NCBI GenBank assembly: GCA_027578815.1
Contig: JANBTH010000160.1
Span: 1 to 29,642, forward strand
Length of the DNA stretch: 29,642 nt
Source: Coemansia sp. RSA 1804
Taxonomy: Eukaryota; Kickxellomycota; Kickxellomycetes; Kickxellales; Kickxellaceae
Direction: 5' to 3'
Positions 10,341-19,339 of this stretch are shown here, piece by piece. The number at the start of each line of letters is the position of its first letter. Position 1 is the stretch's first letter. The translations under genes and the position numbers were made by a program. A model generated the notes under the pieces. It saw only the letters and a list, made by a program, of their open reading frames with translations, made no database searches and was not told the origin of the DNA.

Positions 10341-10886
10341 TTACGTATGATGCAGCAACCAGCAGCAGCAACCAGCGGCAACCAGCGCAGAGGATACTGC
10401 TGCATAACTTTGCAGAGCGGAAAACTTGTTTGCAGTTGTAATTCCCGTATGCTTTTCCTTCTGTCGTTCCTTGCTCGCTTCCTTTGGAGAAAATAGCTGG
10501 CTGAAGGACCACCGAATCAAGGATGGCTTGCTGGCTCCTTTGCGCCGAGACCGTACATGCACGACATATGCAGCAGCAACGCGTCCAGGAGTGCTAGAGC
10601 GAACAGAAGGCGTGCTATCGACTTGGGTGTTTATTTTTAGCTCTGCTGTGTGCTATATTTGCTAAAGTCTGCGCATATGAGACATGGGCTCCAGCTAAGC
10701 CTTGTTACGCACGTGCATTGGAGGAGATGGTTGCGAGAGACCATGTCGGCGAGCCGCATTGCTGATATGTGCAAGCAGCCATCTGTATTGTAGCAGAGTC
10801 AAGCAAAGAGCAGCATTGTCTGTCTTACCTTGTAGCGAGCTTAGAGAGGTGTTTGCCGATGTAGGCATGGTGGTGTAGGTAGCCAT
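10341..10886 (-). CDS. Candidate two-exon small protein (about 120 aa), no recognised family
   Basis: I infer this gene from splice signals. Exon 1 runs from the ATG at 10886 to 10829 (58 nt, Thr/Ser-rich start MATYTTMPTSANTS) and ends at a strong CAAG|GTAAGA donor. A 183-nt intron ends at a CAGCAG tandem acceptor. Exon 2 is 10645-10341 and restores the frame with either AG (120 or 119 aa). The product has a Ser/Thr N-terminus, a basic middle (VRSRRKGASK, KEASKERQKEK) and a hydrophobic tail with a CCC motif (SSALVAAGCCCWLL), which could be a membrane anchor or acylation site. Against it: no homology is recognised, the branch site is not clear, and the upstream minus strand lacks the pyrimidine-rich leader seen at other genes. 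Confidence 0.35.
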
Positions 10887-10944
10887 TAGCAGACGATATG
10901 GCCTATTTAGCTATTTTCGGTGGCGATAATATGCTTTTACGTCT

Positions 10945-10983
10945 CTCTTCTTCTTCTTCTTCTTCTTCTTCTTCTTCTTCTCT
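10945..10983. repeat. (TTC)11 microsatellite
   Basis: Eleven uninterrupted TTC units at 10948-10980 flanked by CT-rich bases, in non-coding sequence about 60 bp upstream of the candidate small gene's ATG. It reads GAA on that gene's strand. Confidence 0.95.
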
Positions 10984-12047
10984 AGATTAATGTATTGCGG
11001 GTTTCTACAAATAGCTCTGGCAGTCAGGTAGTGTCAAGAACGCCAGAATGTCTCAGATGTGCATGTCAAATGGTCGCGGGTGTTGTTCACAGATCTGTTC
11101 AAGTGGATGTTGCTACTATAAAGATGAATTGAATACAAATAATGGACTAAAAACGCAATGGACTTCAAGTTAGCGCAAAATACAAGAAAGGAATCAAGGA
11201 GCGTCATATATATTTTGCGCCAGTTTCAATTTCTAATTCGGATAACATGGCTGCCAGAAATCCGCATGAATGCTAATTTCGGCTATTTGATATTGAAAAA
11301 TAAACTCGTATACTTGACTGCCTTGAAAAAGAATGGTGCCGGCGCAATACAGTTGAAATAAGCGTGCGTATGGGTGTGAGGAGCAATCCACGCACATTGT
11401 ATTACTCTATTCATCGTCTTTAAACAAGGATTGGAAGACCCTCATTTGCTGTTCTTTGTAAATATTTCTGCTCAACTAGTTCCAACCAGAAAACGTAAAT
11501 TGCATGTAATTCAGGCCACAAAGGAATCATCCCTTTGTCGGCGGAAATGTCCAATCTTAGCAGCGTGCATTGCGGTGCACAGATATGCGTGGTGCGTGCA
11601 AATCCTGGCATGTTTAGATTCCCGAGCATCTGAGGTGTAAATAGGAAATACGGCCATCTTTTTTTTCCATGGCTGGCAATCGGTAAGCACTGCCAAGGGG
11701 GCACATCCAGAGAGAAAGAGAGAATGTCAAATGGCGCAGTGCTTCGTTGGTATATTCTTCTTGCCCGACCAGCGCAGAGACAGTAGGCATAGAAACAGAA
11801 GATGAAGAAAAATACTAGAGAGAAGAGCAGGACGCAGGAATCTTGGCGAGGGTCACCAGACACCAGATCATGCATTGCAATGCTTTCAGCCAAACGTGCT
11901 GCAGAATAAGCAATACAAGTAAACATATCCATGCAATAGACCGTCCAGACCGCATGAGACTTGCCAGTCCCTCTCCTCCAGTCTTTGTAGAGCCAAAGAC
12001 AAGCAAACAACGTGGCCCTTGGGCCTGCATGTCCATCCTATCAAATA

Positions 12048-12077
12048 GGCGGCGGCGGCAGCGGCGGCAGCGGCGGG
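12048..12077. repeat. Imperfect GGC trinucleotide repeat
   Basis: About ten GGC/AGC units in non-coding sequence, a GC-rich island in otherwise mixed DNA. It would read as poly-Gly/Ser on the plus strand or poly-Arg/Cys on the minus strand, but neither frame looks like a gene. Confidence 0.85.
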
Positions 12078-12479
12078 CTTCCTTGTTGTCGAGCCAGGCA
12101 ATGGAAGCAAATAAAAACATTCTCCGCATTGAGCCAACAAGACCATGCACGTATAAACACGAAGGATGTGCCACCATGTCACAACAATAACAGAGGAGCT
12201 AGCAGCTTTGGTGTTCTCGCAAAAAGCACCTGTTTTTGGTTCTGCTCCAGCAACATTCTGCCAACCCAGCTCGTCCACGGCTCCCGCATTGCCAGCCTGC
12301 CAAACAAGCAAGCGGCTGCTAAACAGCGCCCTGAAAGCCGTGTTCTGTGCCACTGCTCAATTCTCTCCCCACAGCACTGAGAGCGTCGAATTGGCGGGGA
12401 AAAAGAGTCTAAAATTGGACTTTGCAGAATCTCACACAGCTGCCCCTCCTCCACCAATCAGAGAGAGGCTAGCTTCACT

Positions 12480-13193
12480 TTTCTCCCTTCTCTCTTTCTC
12501 GAGGTTGTGTTTCCTTTGTTTACTCTAAGGCTTGGGTTCAATTTCGTCTCCCTTTTCTTCCCAAATTCTCAAACCTCAAGCCCGCATTCTCAAACGCTGC
12601 TCTTTATTCTCTCTTCAGCAGCAGCTTTATTGATTTCCATTGCTTTACTCAGCTCTCGTATTGTACACCTCCTTTATTTTTCAAACAAAGCGCGGTTTCG
12701 CCAACAACCGAGGCATTTCTTGGGTTGTCCTCTCTGTACTTTCCCACCACAGCTTATTCAGCTGCCGCTTGCTATATTGATTTGTGCTGAACCAACCCAC
12801 TTCTGCTTCTTGCTCTTTCTTTTTGTCTTCTTTCGCCAGCAAGAACATTTTCTTTTCTACACCTTCCTTTTTTCATCTTTTCTTTGTATTGCTCCATACT
12901 TTTCTTCTTTTCTTTTTTTCTGTCTTCTTCTTCTATCTGGAGCAAAAAGGGTGGTTTCCTTGACTTGTTTGGACACCGTCACCCTTGCTCTACTGCACAT
13001 TTCCCCGCTATACCATTTCTGGGCACTCGGTCTTGAAACAACCAGAAAAGCCAGACAAAATATAGTTGACGCGTAAAAACAAAAAAACACACACACAATA
13101 GTGTAGATTCATTTCTCCCTCTATCCCCCGCGTACGCTTGCAGTATTTTCGCTTGCAAGTTCAAAATAGCAACAAAAAACACCAAAACACAAC
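12480..13193 (+). promoter_or_regulatory. Pyrimidine-rich leader/promoter of the kinesin gene
   Basis: The plus strand is very rich in C and T (best at 12480-12620 and 12800-12950), then turns A-rich with a short CA run (13079-13100) before the ATG. The 189-codon frame at 12507-13076 follows from this composition. Position and base pattern match the leader upstream of the cyclin gene. Confidence 0.45.
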
Positions 13194-16100
13194 ATGGCTT
13201 CTCGCACTCCTCCACGCCCCTCCGCGGACCGCGAGCGCATCGATGGGCGTGGGACGCCTACTCCTTGCAGAACACGGCCAAGCTATATTCCGCTGCCAGG
13301 CTCGATATCCGCATCGCCCAGCGCTGCACCCACGCTGCCATCTTCAAACGTAAACGGCTATGGCAGCAATCACAGCAGCAGCAACAATGGAAATAGCAGC
13401 AGCAACGGCAACGGGATTGGCATTGGAAATGGGATTGCCCGCTCAGGCTCTGCACTTCAATACCATCGCCCCGGCGAGTCCTCTATTGGCCGTAGCTCCC
13501 TCGACGATTCACGCGTTAATCGCTCTTCATCGCTCACATTCAACGCACGCACAAACTCGCCTGTCCCAGGAACACGCATTCTGCCGGCATCGTCGGCAGC
13601 GGCGGCGACATCCTCATTGCTTCGGTCTTCACTTGCAGGCATCTCCGAACATCACCCCGCGGCCACACATGGGGAGATGGCGTACCGGAGGCCGCACAGC
13701 AGAACGAACAGCAGCGGAAACAGCGAGAGCCGGAGCAGCAGCCGGAATGCCCCCAACTCGGTAGATGCCACAAGCGAGCAAAGCGGCGTATACAGCATGG
13801 CCAACGGCAACAACACCCAGGGCGCCATTGTCTCTGACGACTGCGACGACGGCGAGCGCATTCTCCCCGTCAAAGTGGCCGTACGCGTGCGGCCTCTCCT
13901 GGTCGGCAACAGCAGCCCGGCAGACAGCGCCGTCAGCGGCGTAGGCAGCAGCGGCAGATACATACAACCACGGAACACCCTGACAAACTGTCTCGAGGTG
14001 CTTCCAAACGCAACCATAGTTGTCTCTTCGGCAGCAGTTGCTGCAGCTGCAGCTGGCAATTCCGGAGCGGCAGCATCTGTTGCGCAGGGTGCATTGTCTT
14101 ACCATGGAGGAGCGGGCAGCCTCAGCGACGATGTTTTTTCTGGACCATCGAGACACAGCAGCATCAATGGGGGAAGTGGGCTCGGTGGCGCAGCGTCGCT
14201 GGCAGCAAATTCCTCTGCAAATGGCATTTCCAACGCTGCACCCCGCACTTTCAAGTTTGACCATGCCTTTGGGCCCGAGTCCCAGCAGTCGTCGGTCTAC
14301 GAGGCAGCAATCAGTCCGCTGCTTAGTCGCTTTGTTGAAGGCTACAACGTGACCGTGCTTGCATACGGCCAAACGTCTTCGGGAAAGACATATACGATGG
14401 GCACCGACCCTGACGACACATCGCTGCTTTCTCAGGCCAGCATGGAGTCCGAGTCCACCGGAATCGTGCCTAGGGCGCTGCAATGGCTGTTCAATTGGGC
14501 GGCGCAGCAGCAGAGTTCGGCGAATATGGCGTCAAAGTCCGGCTCCAGGCCGTCGTCTGCCATCCAGCAGGGCGTGGACATCCGCGTGTCGTTCCTCGAG
14601 GTGTACAACGAGGAGCTCATTGATCTCGTTGCGCTGACGCAATACCGGGGAGTGAGGCCGCCTATTTTCATTCGCGAAGATACAAAGGGCAACATCATCT
14701 GGACGGGCGTCAAGGAGATGCCGGTGGCCGACGCACGTGGAGCACTAGATATCCTCGTCAGCGGCTCCCAGGAGCGGCAGACGGGCGGAACCAAGATGAA
14801 CGAAAAGTCGTCGCGGTCGCACGCAATTTACTCGATCATTCTGACGCAGACCAAGATGCGCACGCGTAGCGGGTCGGTTGCCGCTGACGGGACCGTTCCG
14901 ATAGTGAGAGAGCCAGTCAAGATTGTTTCCAAACTACATTTTGTTGACCTTGCGGGCTCTGAGCGGCTGAAGAAGACGATGGCGGTTGGCGAGCGTCAGC
15001 GCGAGGGAATATCCATCAACTCTGGCCTACTAGCTCTGGGCAACGTTATCTCAGCGTTGGGAGACACGCAGCGAGGCTCGCTCTCGTTCGTGCCCTACCG
15101 CGACAGCAAGCTGACACATATGCTGCGCGACTCGCTGGGCGGCAATGCACAGACGCTGCTCATTGCCTGTGTGTCGTCGGCAGAGTCCAACTTGACTGAG
15201 ACTGTCAACACACTAAAGTACGCAGCACGCGCACGCAATATCAAGAATCGCGGCGGCGTTAACATGGTAACGATGGGCCGTGTGTCTGCCAAGGAGGTGG
15301 AGTCGCTGCGCGCGCTGGTGCGTAAGCTGAAGGGCGAAGTGCGCATGATGAAGGACAAGCTGCAGTTGGTCGACAATTTGTCGCGCGATAGCATTCTTAA
15401 TGGGTCGGCAGCAAACCTTGCTGTGCTGGGCCAGCAGCTCAACAGCAGCAACAGCAGCGCATCGCGGCTATCGTTCATCGCGTCGTCACAGCCACGTGCC
15501 AGCAGCAGCGACCTGATGGCGCCTGAAACTCCAAGCAAGATCCCGACCATGAACGCAGCGCTGCAGAAGCGGGCGCAGACCGCCGAGGAGAACAATACTC
15601 TGAAGGCGCGCATCCAGGTGCTTGAGTCGGAGCTTGAGCTGCTTAACGACACGTACACCGAGCTTCTGCTCAAATTCAACGATGCGTGTCGCGAGATTGA
15701 GGAGAAACAGAGCGAGAGCTTCCAGCGCGACCAGAAGCTGCGTGATCGTGAGCAAGAGATCCGCCGACTGACTGCGCACTCGCGTCATGAGCGGCGGTTG
15801 GTTTCATCGGTCGCAGAGTCCGTGGATGGCGCTAGCGCCAGCGGAGTGCGCCCAACTTCAGTGGCAGATACGCTGCGGATGAAGCGCAGATCTACGCGGC
15901 TGAGCGCCTCGAACAGGTCGATCTCAGAGGTTGAGAAGTCCGATGCCACCAGCGACCGTGTGCAGTCGATTGCCGAGGAGGATGACTACGTTGCTCCTCC
16001 CATGCCCGACATGACGCGCCTGCGTGATCTGCGCAGCGCAAGTGCCGTGTCTAGTGCGCGCACCAGCCAGATTATCACGAACAGCGCCGCTGGATCGGTT

Positions 16101-18488
16101 GTCAGCGCCGATGGCGTGGTTGGACGAATCGGTCCTGCCTCCTTTGCCGCTTCTGCTGCGCTTGGTGAGCGCAGTGCTGCTGGAGGCGAGGGCCCTGGAG
16201 AAGCTGAGTTTGACGCAATCCTCGAGGAGTACGATGCCAGCGTACGTGCTTTGGAAGGGGAGTTAAGATCAGCGCGCGAATCCATCGATGGGCTCAAGCT
16301 GCAGCTGACGATGCAGGACTCGAAGACGAAGTTTGCCGAAACGTTAAACGCATCGCAGCTGGCGCAGATTGAAACAATGCGCGAGCAGCTTGCGAAGGCG
16401 CGCGAAGCCGGTCTAGAGGAGGAAGAGAGGCGCCGTGCCGCCGAAGCTGAGCTGGAAGAAACCCACTTCACCAGCGAGACCAATATAGAGTCAGTTAAAA
16501 ACGAGTGGCGCCTTGATATCCAGCATGTGGATGAGCAATGGGCTGAGCGTTGGGATGCTGCACAGCTAGAACACCAGAATAAGATTGCCAAGAAGGACGA
16601 GGAGATTCAGCGTCTACACGACACTATTAAGGCTGGCATCCCTACACAGAAGAACCTCCAGCTGATGTCGCCGCCGCCAACTGCCCACGACATAGAGTCA
16701 GGGAAGCACTCCCAGCCGACGCAGCAACAGCCCCATCAATACAACGCTGTTGCCGAGCACGAGGAAAACGCTCGCCTGAGCGCGAGGATCTGCCAGCTTG
16801 AGGAGACCCTTGATAATAGCGTGTCTCGCACCCACGATCTCGAGACTGAGATAGAGACCTTGAAGGCTCAGTCTCTGGATGCCGAAGCGCGGGCGCTTGC
16901 GGCGGAGGATGCGCTGGCGACGCTCTCTGCCAAGATGTCTGAGCAGAATGACGAGCTGTCGTCGGGGTTTGGGTCTGGTCCGTTGTCGCCGCCTACCTTG
17001 CCATCATATTCGCGGTCATTCTCTGACCTGCCGCATCGCACATCCGACAAGATCATCTTGTGTGCGCGCAACTCGATGGCCATAAAGCACGACAACGGCA
17101 CAAACGATGATTCGGCTGATGTTTTGTCAGACACAACCCCCACGGCTGCTATAGGCAACGGCAACGGCAGCGGCAGCGGTGTTTCGTCGTCCGAGAAGCG
17201 CCTACGCAACATGCGCGGCCACCGCTACAGCACGGCTGTGCCAGTCAATGCTGCAGGCAACAACGCGTCTCTCGTGGACGCAATGCAGGACAAGTTTGCA
17301 TCGTATCCTGAGCTCAGACTCGCCTCGTCGCACCACAACACAAGGGATGCTGGATTCTTTGGCCCCAACGGCCGTTCGGACCCTGCCTATAACGACGATC
17401 AGATCCAACAGATGCTTCAGGAAGCAGCTGCCGAGGTTGAGAAGGAAGCCTTCTACGAGAAGGAGAGAAATAATCTTTTGGCTGCAGTTGACTCGCTGAA
17501 GGAAGCCAAGAAGTCCCTGCAGGAGCGCAACAGCCAGCTTCAGAACCTTCTGCGCGATCTCGGCGACCGTCTTGTTGGACTGGCAGAGGAGAACGACCAG
17601 CTCGAGGCCAAGGCCAACGAGCGCGACTCTCTTGTGCAGGAGATAAACCGCATTACAGGCATTCTCAGCACCCAAGAGAGAACAATCCGTGATCTTCAGC
17701 GGGAGGCGAAGATCAACGCAATGCCAAAGAACTCAGACACTCTTGGTCAGCAGCATGACGCGGAGAAGAAGCAGTCGAGCCGTCCGCACTCGCTGGAAAT
17801 TCCTCGCGTCAACAAACCTGCTGAAGACAAGGCCTCGGATGGTTCTGGTGCCAGTGCTATACGCGAATCAGCACCGCCGTCGCTCGAACTGTACAGCGAA
17901 GCGTTGGATGGTGGGATCGCGGATAAAAAGGCGAGCTATGAGCTTGACCAGCTGCAATTAAGGCTTGACATGGTCGAGACAGAGTTGACGGAAGCCCTGC
18001 TGACATCCAACGAACACCAGTCCAACGCCGAGAAATTGATTCTGGAGCTTGATCAGTACCGCATGCGCCTCAAGGACACAGAGGCTGACGTTGAGAGTCT
18101 GATGGTTGAGCTGTCCGCTAGAGAAAAGGAGAACCAGCACCTCACCACGGTTCTGCAGAATCTGAAGGAGGAGTCTGAAATCAAGCTTGAGCAGCAGGAG
18201 AATCTGGTTGCCGATTTGAAAGAAAACGTGGCAGCCAGTGAGCAGCATATGAACGAGTCCAAACTGGCTTCGGACAGGTACTCCAACGAGCTTGTGCGGG
18301 TGCAGGCCGAGGTTAAGAGGCTGCAGGAGCAACTTGAAGATCTGCACCACCAACTCGACGACTCTCGTGGCATTTCCATGACCGAAGCCCGGGACCGCGA
18401 TATCTGGAAGAGCAGGTACCAGGATCTGCGCGAGGAGGTCGAGGAGCTGCGTGCCCGCCGCCGCCATTCAAAGATTCTGTGCTTCTAA
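13194..18488 (+). CDS. Kinesin-4 family (KIF4/KIF21-like) motor protein
   Basis: Predicted plus-end-directed microtubule motor, 1764 aa in one exon. Residues 1-225 are low-complexity Ser/Asn/Gly. The motor spans about 226-690: KVAVRVRPL (227-235), P-loop GQTSSGKT (392-399), switch I NEKSSRSH (536-543), switch II DLAGSE (585-590) and the closing NTLKYAARARNIKN. The string SINSGLLALGNVISALGD is characteristic of kinesin-4. About 75 Ala/Ser/Gly-rich residues are inserted between the first core strand (ATIVVSS) and the strand FKFDHAFGP, making the motor some 100 residues longer than usual. Residues from about 700 to the end are mostly coiled coil broken by Ser-rich linkers, consistent with a dimer. 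The Cys-rich tail of animal KIF4 and WD40 repeats of KIF21 are absent. Such motors organise anaphase midzones or suppress microtubule dynamics; which applies here is unknown. Confidence 0.88.
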   Translation: MASRTPPRPSADRERIDGRGTPTPCRTRPSYIPLPGSISASPSAAPTLPSSNVNGYGSNHSSSNNGNSSSNGNGIGIGNGIARSGSALQYHRPGESSIGRSSLDDSRVNRSSSLTFNARTNSPVPGTRILPASSAAAATSSLLRSSLAGISEHHPAATHGEMAYRRPHSRTNSSGNSESRSSSRNAPNSVDATSEQSGVYSMANGNNTQGAIVSDDCDDGERILPVKVAVRVRPLLVGNSSPADSAVSGVGSSGRYIQPRNTLTNCLEVLPNATIVVSSAAVAAAAAGNSGAAASVAQGALSYHGGAGSLSDDVFSGPSRHSSINGGSGLGGAASLAANSSANGISNAAPRTFKFDHAFGPESQQSSVYEAAISPLLSRFVEGYNVTVLAYGQTSSGKTYTMGTDPDDTSLLSQASMESESTGIVPRALQWLFNWAAQQQSSANMASKSGSRPSSAIQQGVDIRVSFLEVYNEELIDLVALTQYRGVRPPIFIREDTKGNIIWTGVKEMPVADARGALDILVSGSQERQTGGTKMNEKSSRSHAIYSIILTQTKMRTRSGSVAADGTVPIVREPVKIVSKLHFVDLAGSERLKKTMAVGERQREGISINSGLLALGNVISALGDTQRGSLSFVPYRDSKLTHMLRDSLGGNAQTLLIACVSSAESNLTETVNTLKYAARARNIKNRGGVNMVTMGRVSAKEVESLRALVRKLKGEVRMMKDKLQLVDNLSRDSILNGSAANLAVLGQQLNSSNSSASRLSFIASSQPRASSSDLMAPETPSKIPTMNAALQKRAQTAEENNTLKARIQVLESELELLNDTYTELLLKFNDACREIEEKQSESFQRDQKLRDREQEIRRLTAHSRHERRLVSSVAESVDGASASGVRPTSVADTLRMKRRSTRLSASNRSISEVEKSDATSDRVQSIAEEDDYVAPPMPDMTRLRDLRSASAVSSARTSQIITNSAAGSVVSADGVVGRIGPASFAASAALGERSAAGGEGPGEAEFDAILEEYDASVRALEGELRSARESIDGLKLQLTMQDSKTKFAETLNASQLAQIETMREQLAKAREAGLEEEERRRAAEAELEETHFTSETNIESVKNEWRLDIQHVDEQWAERWDAAQLEHQNKIAKKDEEIQRLHDTIKAGIPTQKNLQLMSPPPTAHDIESGKHSQPTQQQPHQYNAVAEHEENARLSARICQLEETLDNSVSRTHDLETEIETLKAQSLDAEARALAAEDALATLSAKMSEQNDELSSGFGSGPLSPPTLPSYSRSFSDLPHRTSDKIILCARNSMAIKHDNGTNDDSADVLSDTTPTAAIGNGNGSGSGVSSSEKRLRNMRGHRYSTAVPVNAAGNNASLVDAMQDKFASYPELRLASSHHNTRDAGFFGPNGRSDPAYNDDQIQQMLQEAAAEVEKEAFYEKERNNLLAAVDSLKEAKKSLQERNSQLQNLLRDLGDRLVGLAEENDQLEAKANERDSLVQEINRITGILSTQERTIRDLQREAKINAMPKNSDTLGQQHDAEKKQSSRPHSLEIPRVNKPAEDKASDGSGASAIRESAPPSLELYSEALDGGIADKKASYELDQLQLRLDMVETELTEALLTSNEHQSNAEKLILELDQYRMRLKDTEADVESLMVELSAREKENQHLTTVLQNLKEESEIKLEQQENLVADLKENVAASEQHMNESKLASDRYSNELVRVQAEVKRLQEQLEDLHHQLDDSRGISMTEARDRDIWKSRYQDLREEVEELRARRRHSKILCF

Positions 18489-18760
18489 GAATATTTTCAC
18501 AATATCGGAGGGCTTATTACTGGCAATGACGTCAGCTGGCAGCCTCTCCTTTAACTGGTTTATTGTTCAGGGGTTTTTTGTTCTTGTCGTGTGGTCGATA
18601 GAACATGACTTTGTTGTTTTCTTCTTTTTTTGTCGTTTCTTCGTTTAAATTTTGTATCCTCTTTAAGTTTGTTCTAAAAAATATCATTGTCTTTTAGTCG
18701 CAATCTTTTTCGATTATTTCACGTATATTGGCCACTCCTTGGGTGTGTTTTACTTGTATA

Positions 18761-19339
18761 ATGGTTTCCACAAGAGCATCAAGCGATTACTACGCAATAC
18801 TTGGCGTTAGTCCCGAGGCATCGACCGAGGAGATCCGGACGGCGTATATGAAGCGTGCGCTGCAGGTGCATCCAGACAGGAACGCGTCTGCGACAGCGAC
18901 AAAGGAGTTCCAGGCACTGGCAGATGCATACTACGTGCTGGGCGACACAGAGCGCCGCAGCCAGTACGACCGTGAGCATAGCAGGCCTGGTATGTCTTCC
19001 CAACAGCAACAGCAACAGCAGCAAAGGCAGCACGCGGATGCAGAGGATGTGTTTGGTGATGTGTTTGAGGATATTCTGCGCCCTGAGGTCAACAGCCGGC
19101 TGTCGTCGTGGTGGGCAATGCTCGGGATGCTTAGCGGCGGCATACTTGGCATCATTATTGGCAATCTGCCTGGTGCTGTTGTTGGCGGCTTTGTTGGGAG
19201 AAAGCTGGGCTCCATACGCGATCGCACGGGAAAGCCAGTTTATGATTCATTCAAGGAGCTCCCGCATTCGCGAAAGGCCCAAGTGCTCAGCGCCATTGCG
19301 GCTCAGATTCTTGGCAGTTCCATCGGTAGAAACAAATAG
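18761..19339 (+). CDS. J-domain (DnaJ/Hsp40) protein with glycine-zipper C-terminal region
   Basis: Predicted Hsp70 co-chaperone, 192 aa from the ATG at 18761. The upstream in-frame TTG is ignored because a good ATG precedes the domain. The J domain is residues 9-73, starting DYYAILGVSPEAS, with the catalytic HPD at 37-39. A Gln run (81-88, mixed CAA/CAG) links to a conserved tail. Residues 119-150 form a Gly-rich hydrophobic stretch (LSGGILGIIIGNLPGAVVG) that looks like a membrane-inserted glycine zipper. It is followed by GSIRDRTGKPVYDSF and a helical end. This arrangement recurs in small uncharacterised fungal J-proteins. No Cys-rich zinc region is present, so it is a class C (type III) J-protein. 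It lies 272 bp after the kinesin stop on the same strand. The organelle is not evident from the sequence. Confidence 0.88.
   Translation: MVSTRASSDYYAILGVSPEASTEEIRTAYMKRALQVHPDRNASATATKEFQALADAYYVLGDTERRSQYDREHSRPGMSSQQQQQQQQRQHADAEDVFGDVFEDILRPEVNSRLSSWWAMLGMLSGGILGIIIGNLPGAVVGGFVGRKLGSIRDRTGKPVYDSFKELPHSRKAQVLSAIAAQILGSSIGRNK

Larger units (their letters stand above)
10887..12479. other. Gene-free part of the divergent intergenic region
   Basis: Apart from two trinucleotide repeats I see no supportable gene. Frames of 120-196 codons on the minus strand (11420-12010, 11815-12177, 11886-12353) overlap each other in different frames, are rich in Cys and Trp and show no domain. A 67-codon plus frame at 11158-11361 has an ATG but no recognisable content. 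Part of the kinesin promoter presumably lies at the right side. Confidence 0.45.

Noticed and set aside
11420..12010. 196-codon minus-strand ORF with hydrophobic segments
   Set aside because: It begins with TTG, overlaps other equally long frames, is rich in Cys, Trp and Phe, and shows no domain or splice context. It looks like chance.
12507..13076. 189-codon plus-strand hydrophobic ORF before the kinesin
   Set aside because: Same reason: pyrimidine-rich leader, no ordered transmembrane pattern beyond composition.
13629..14483. 284-codon minus-strand ORF inside the kinesin gene
   Set aside because: Antisense shadow of a GC3-rich coding region; Cys/Arg/Val-rich with no domain, and the plus strand carries the kinesin motor. 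The same applies to antisense frames at 15095-15679, 15986-16591, 17958-18467 and 23258-23956.
18728..18760. Extended start of the J-protein at a TTG
   Set aside because: An ATG lies at 18761, eight codons before the J domain; non-ATG initiation is unnecessary.
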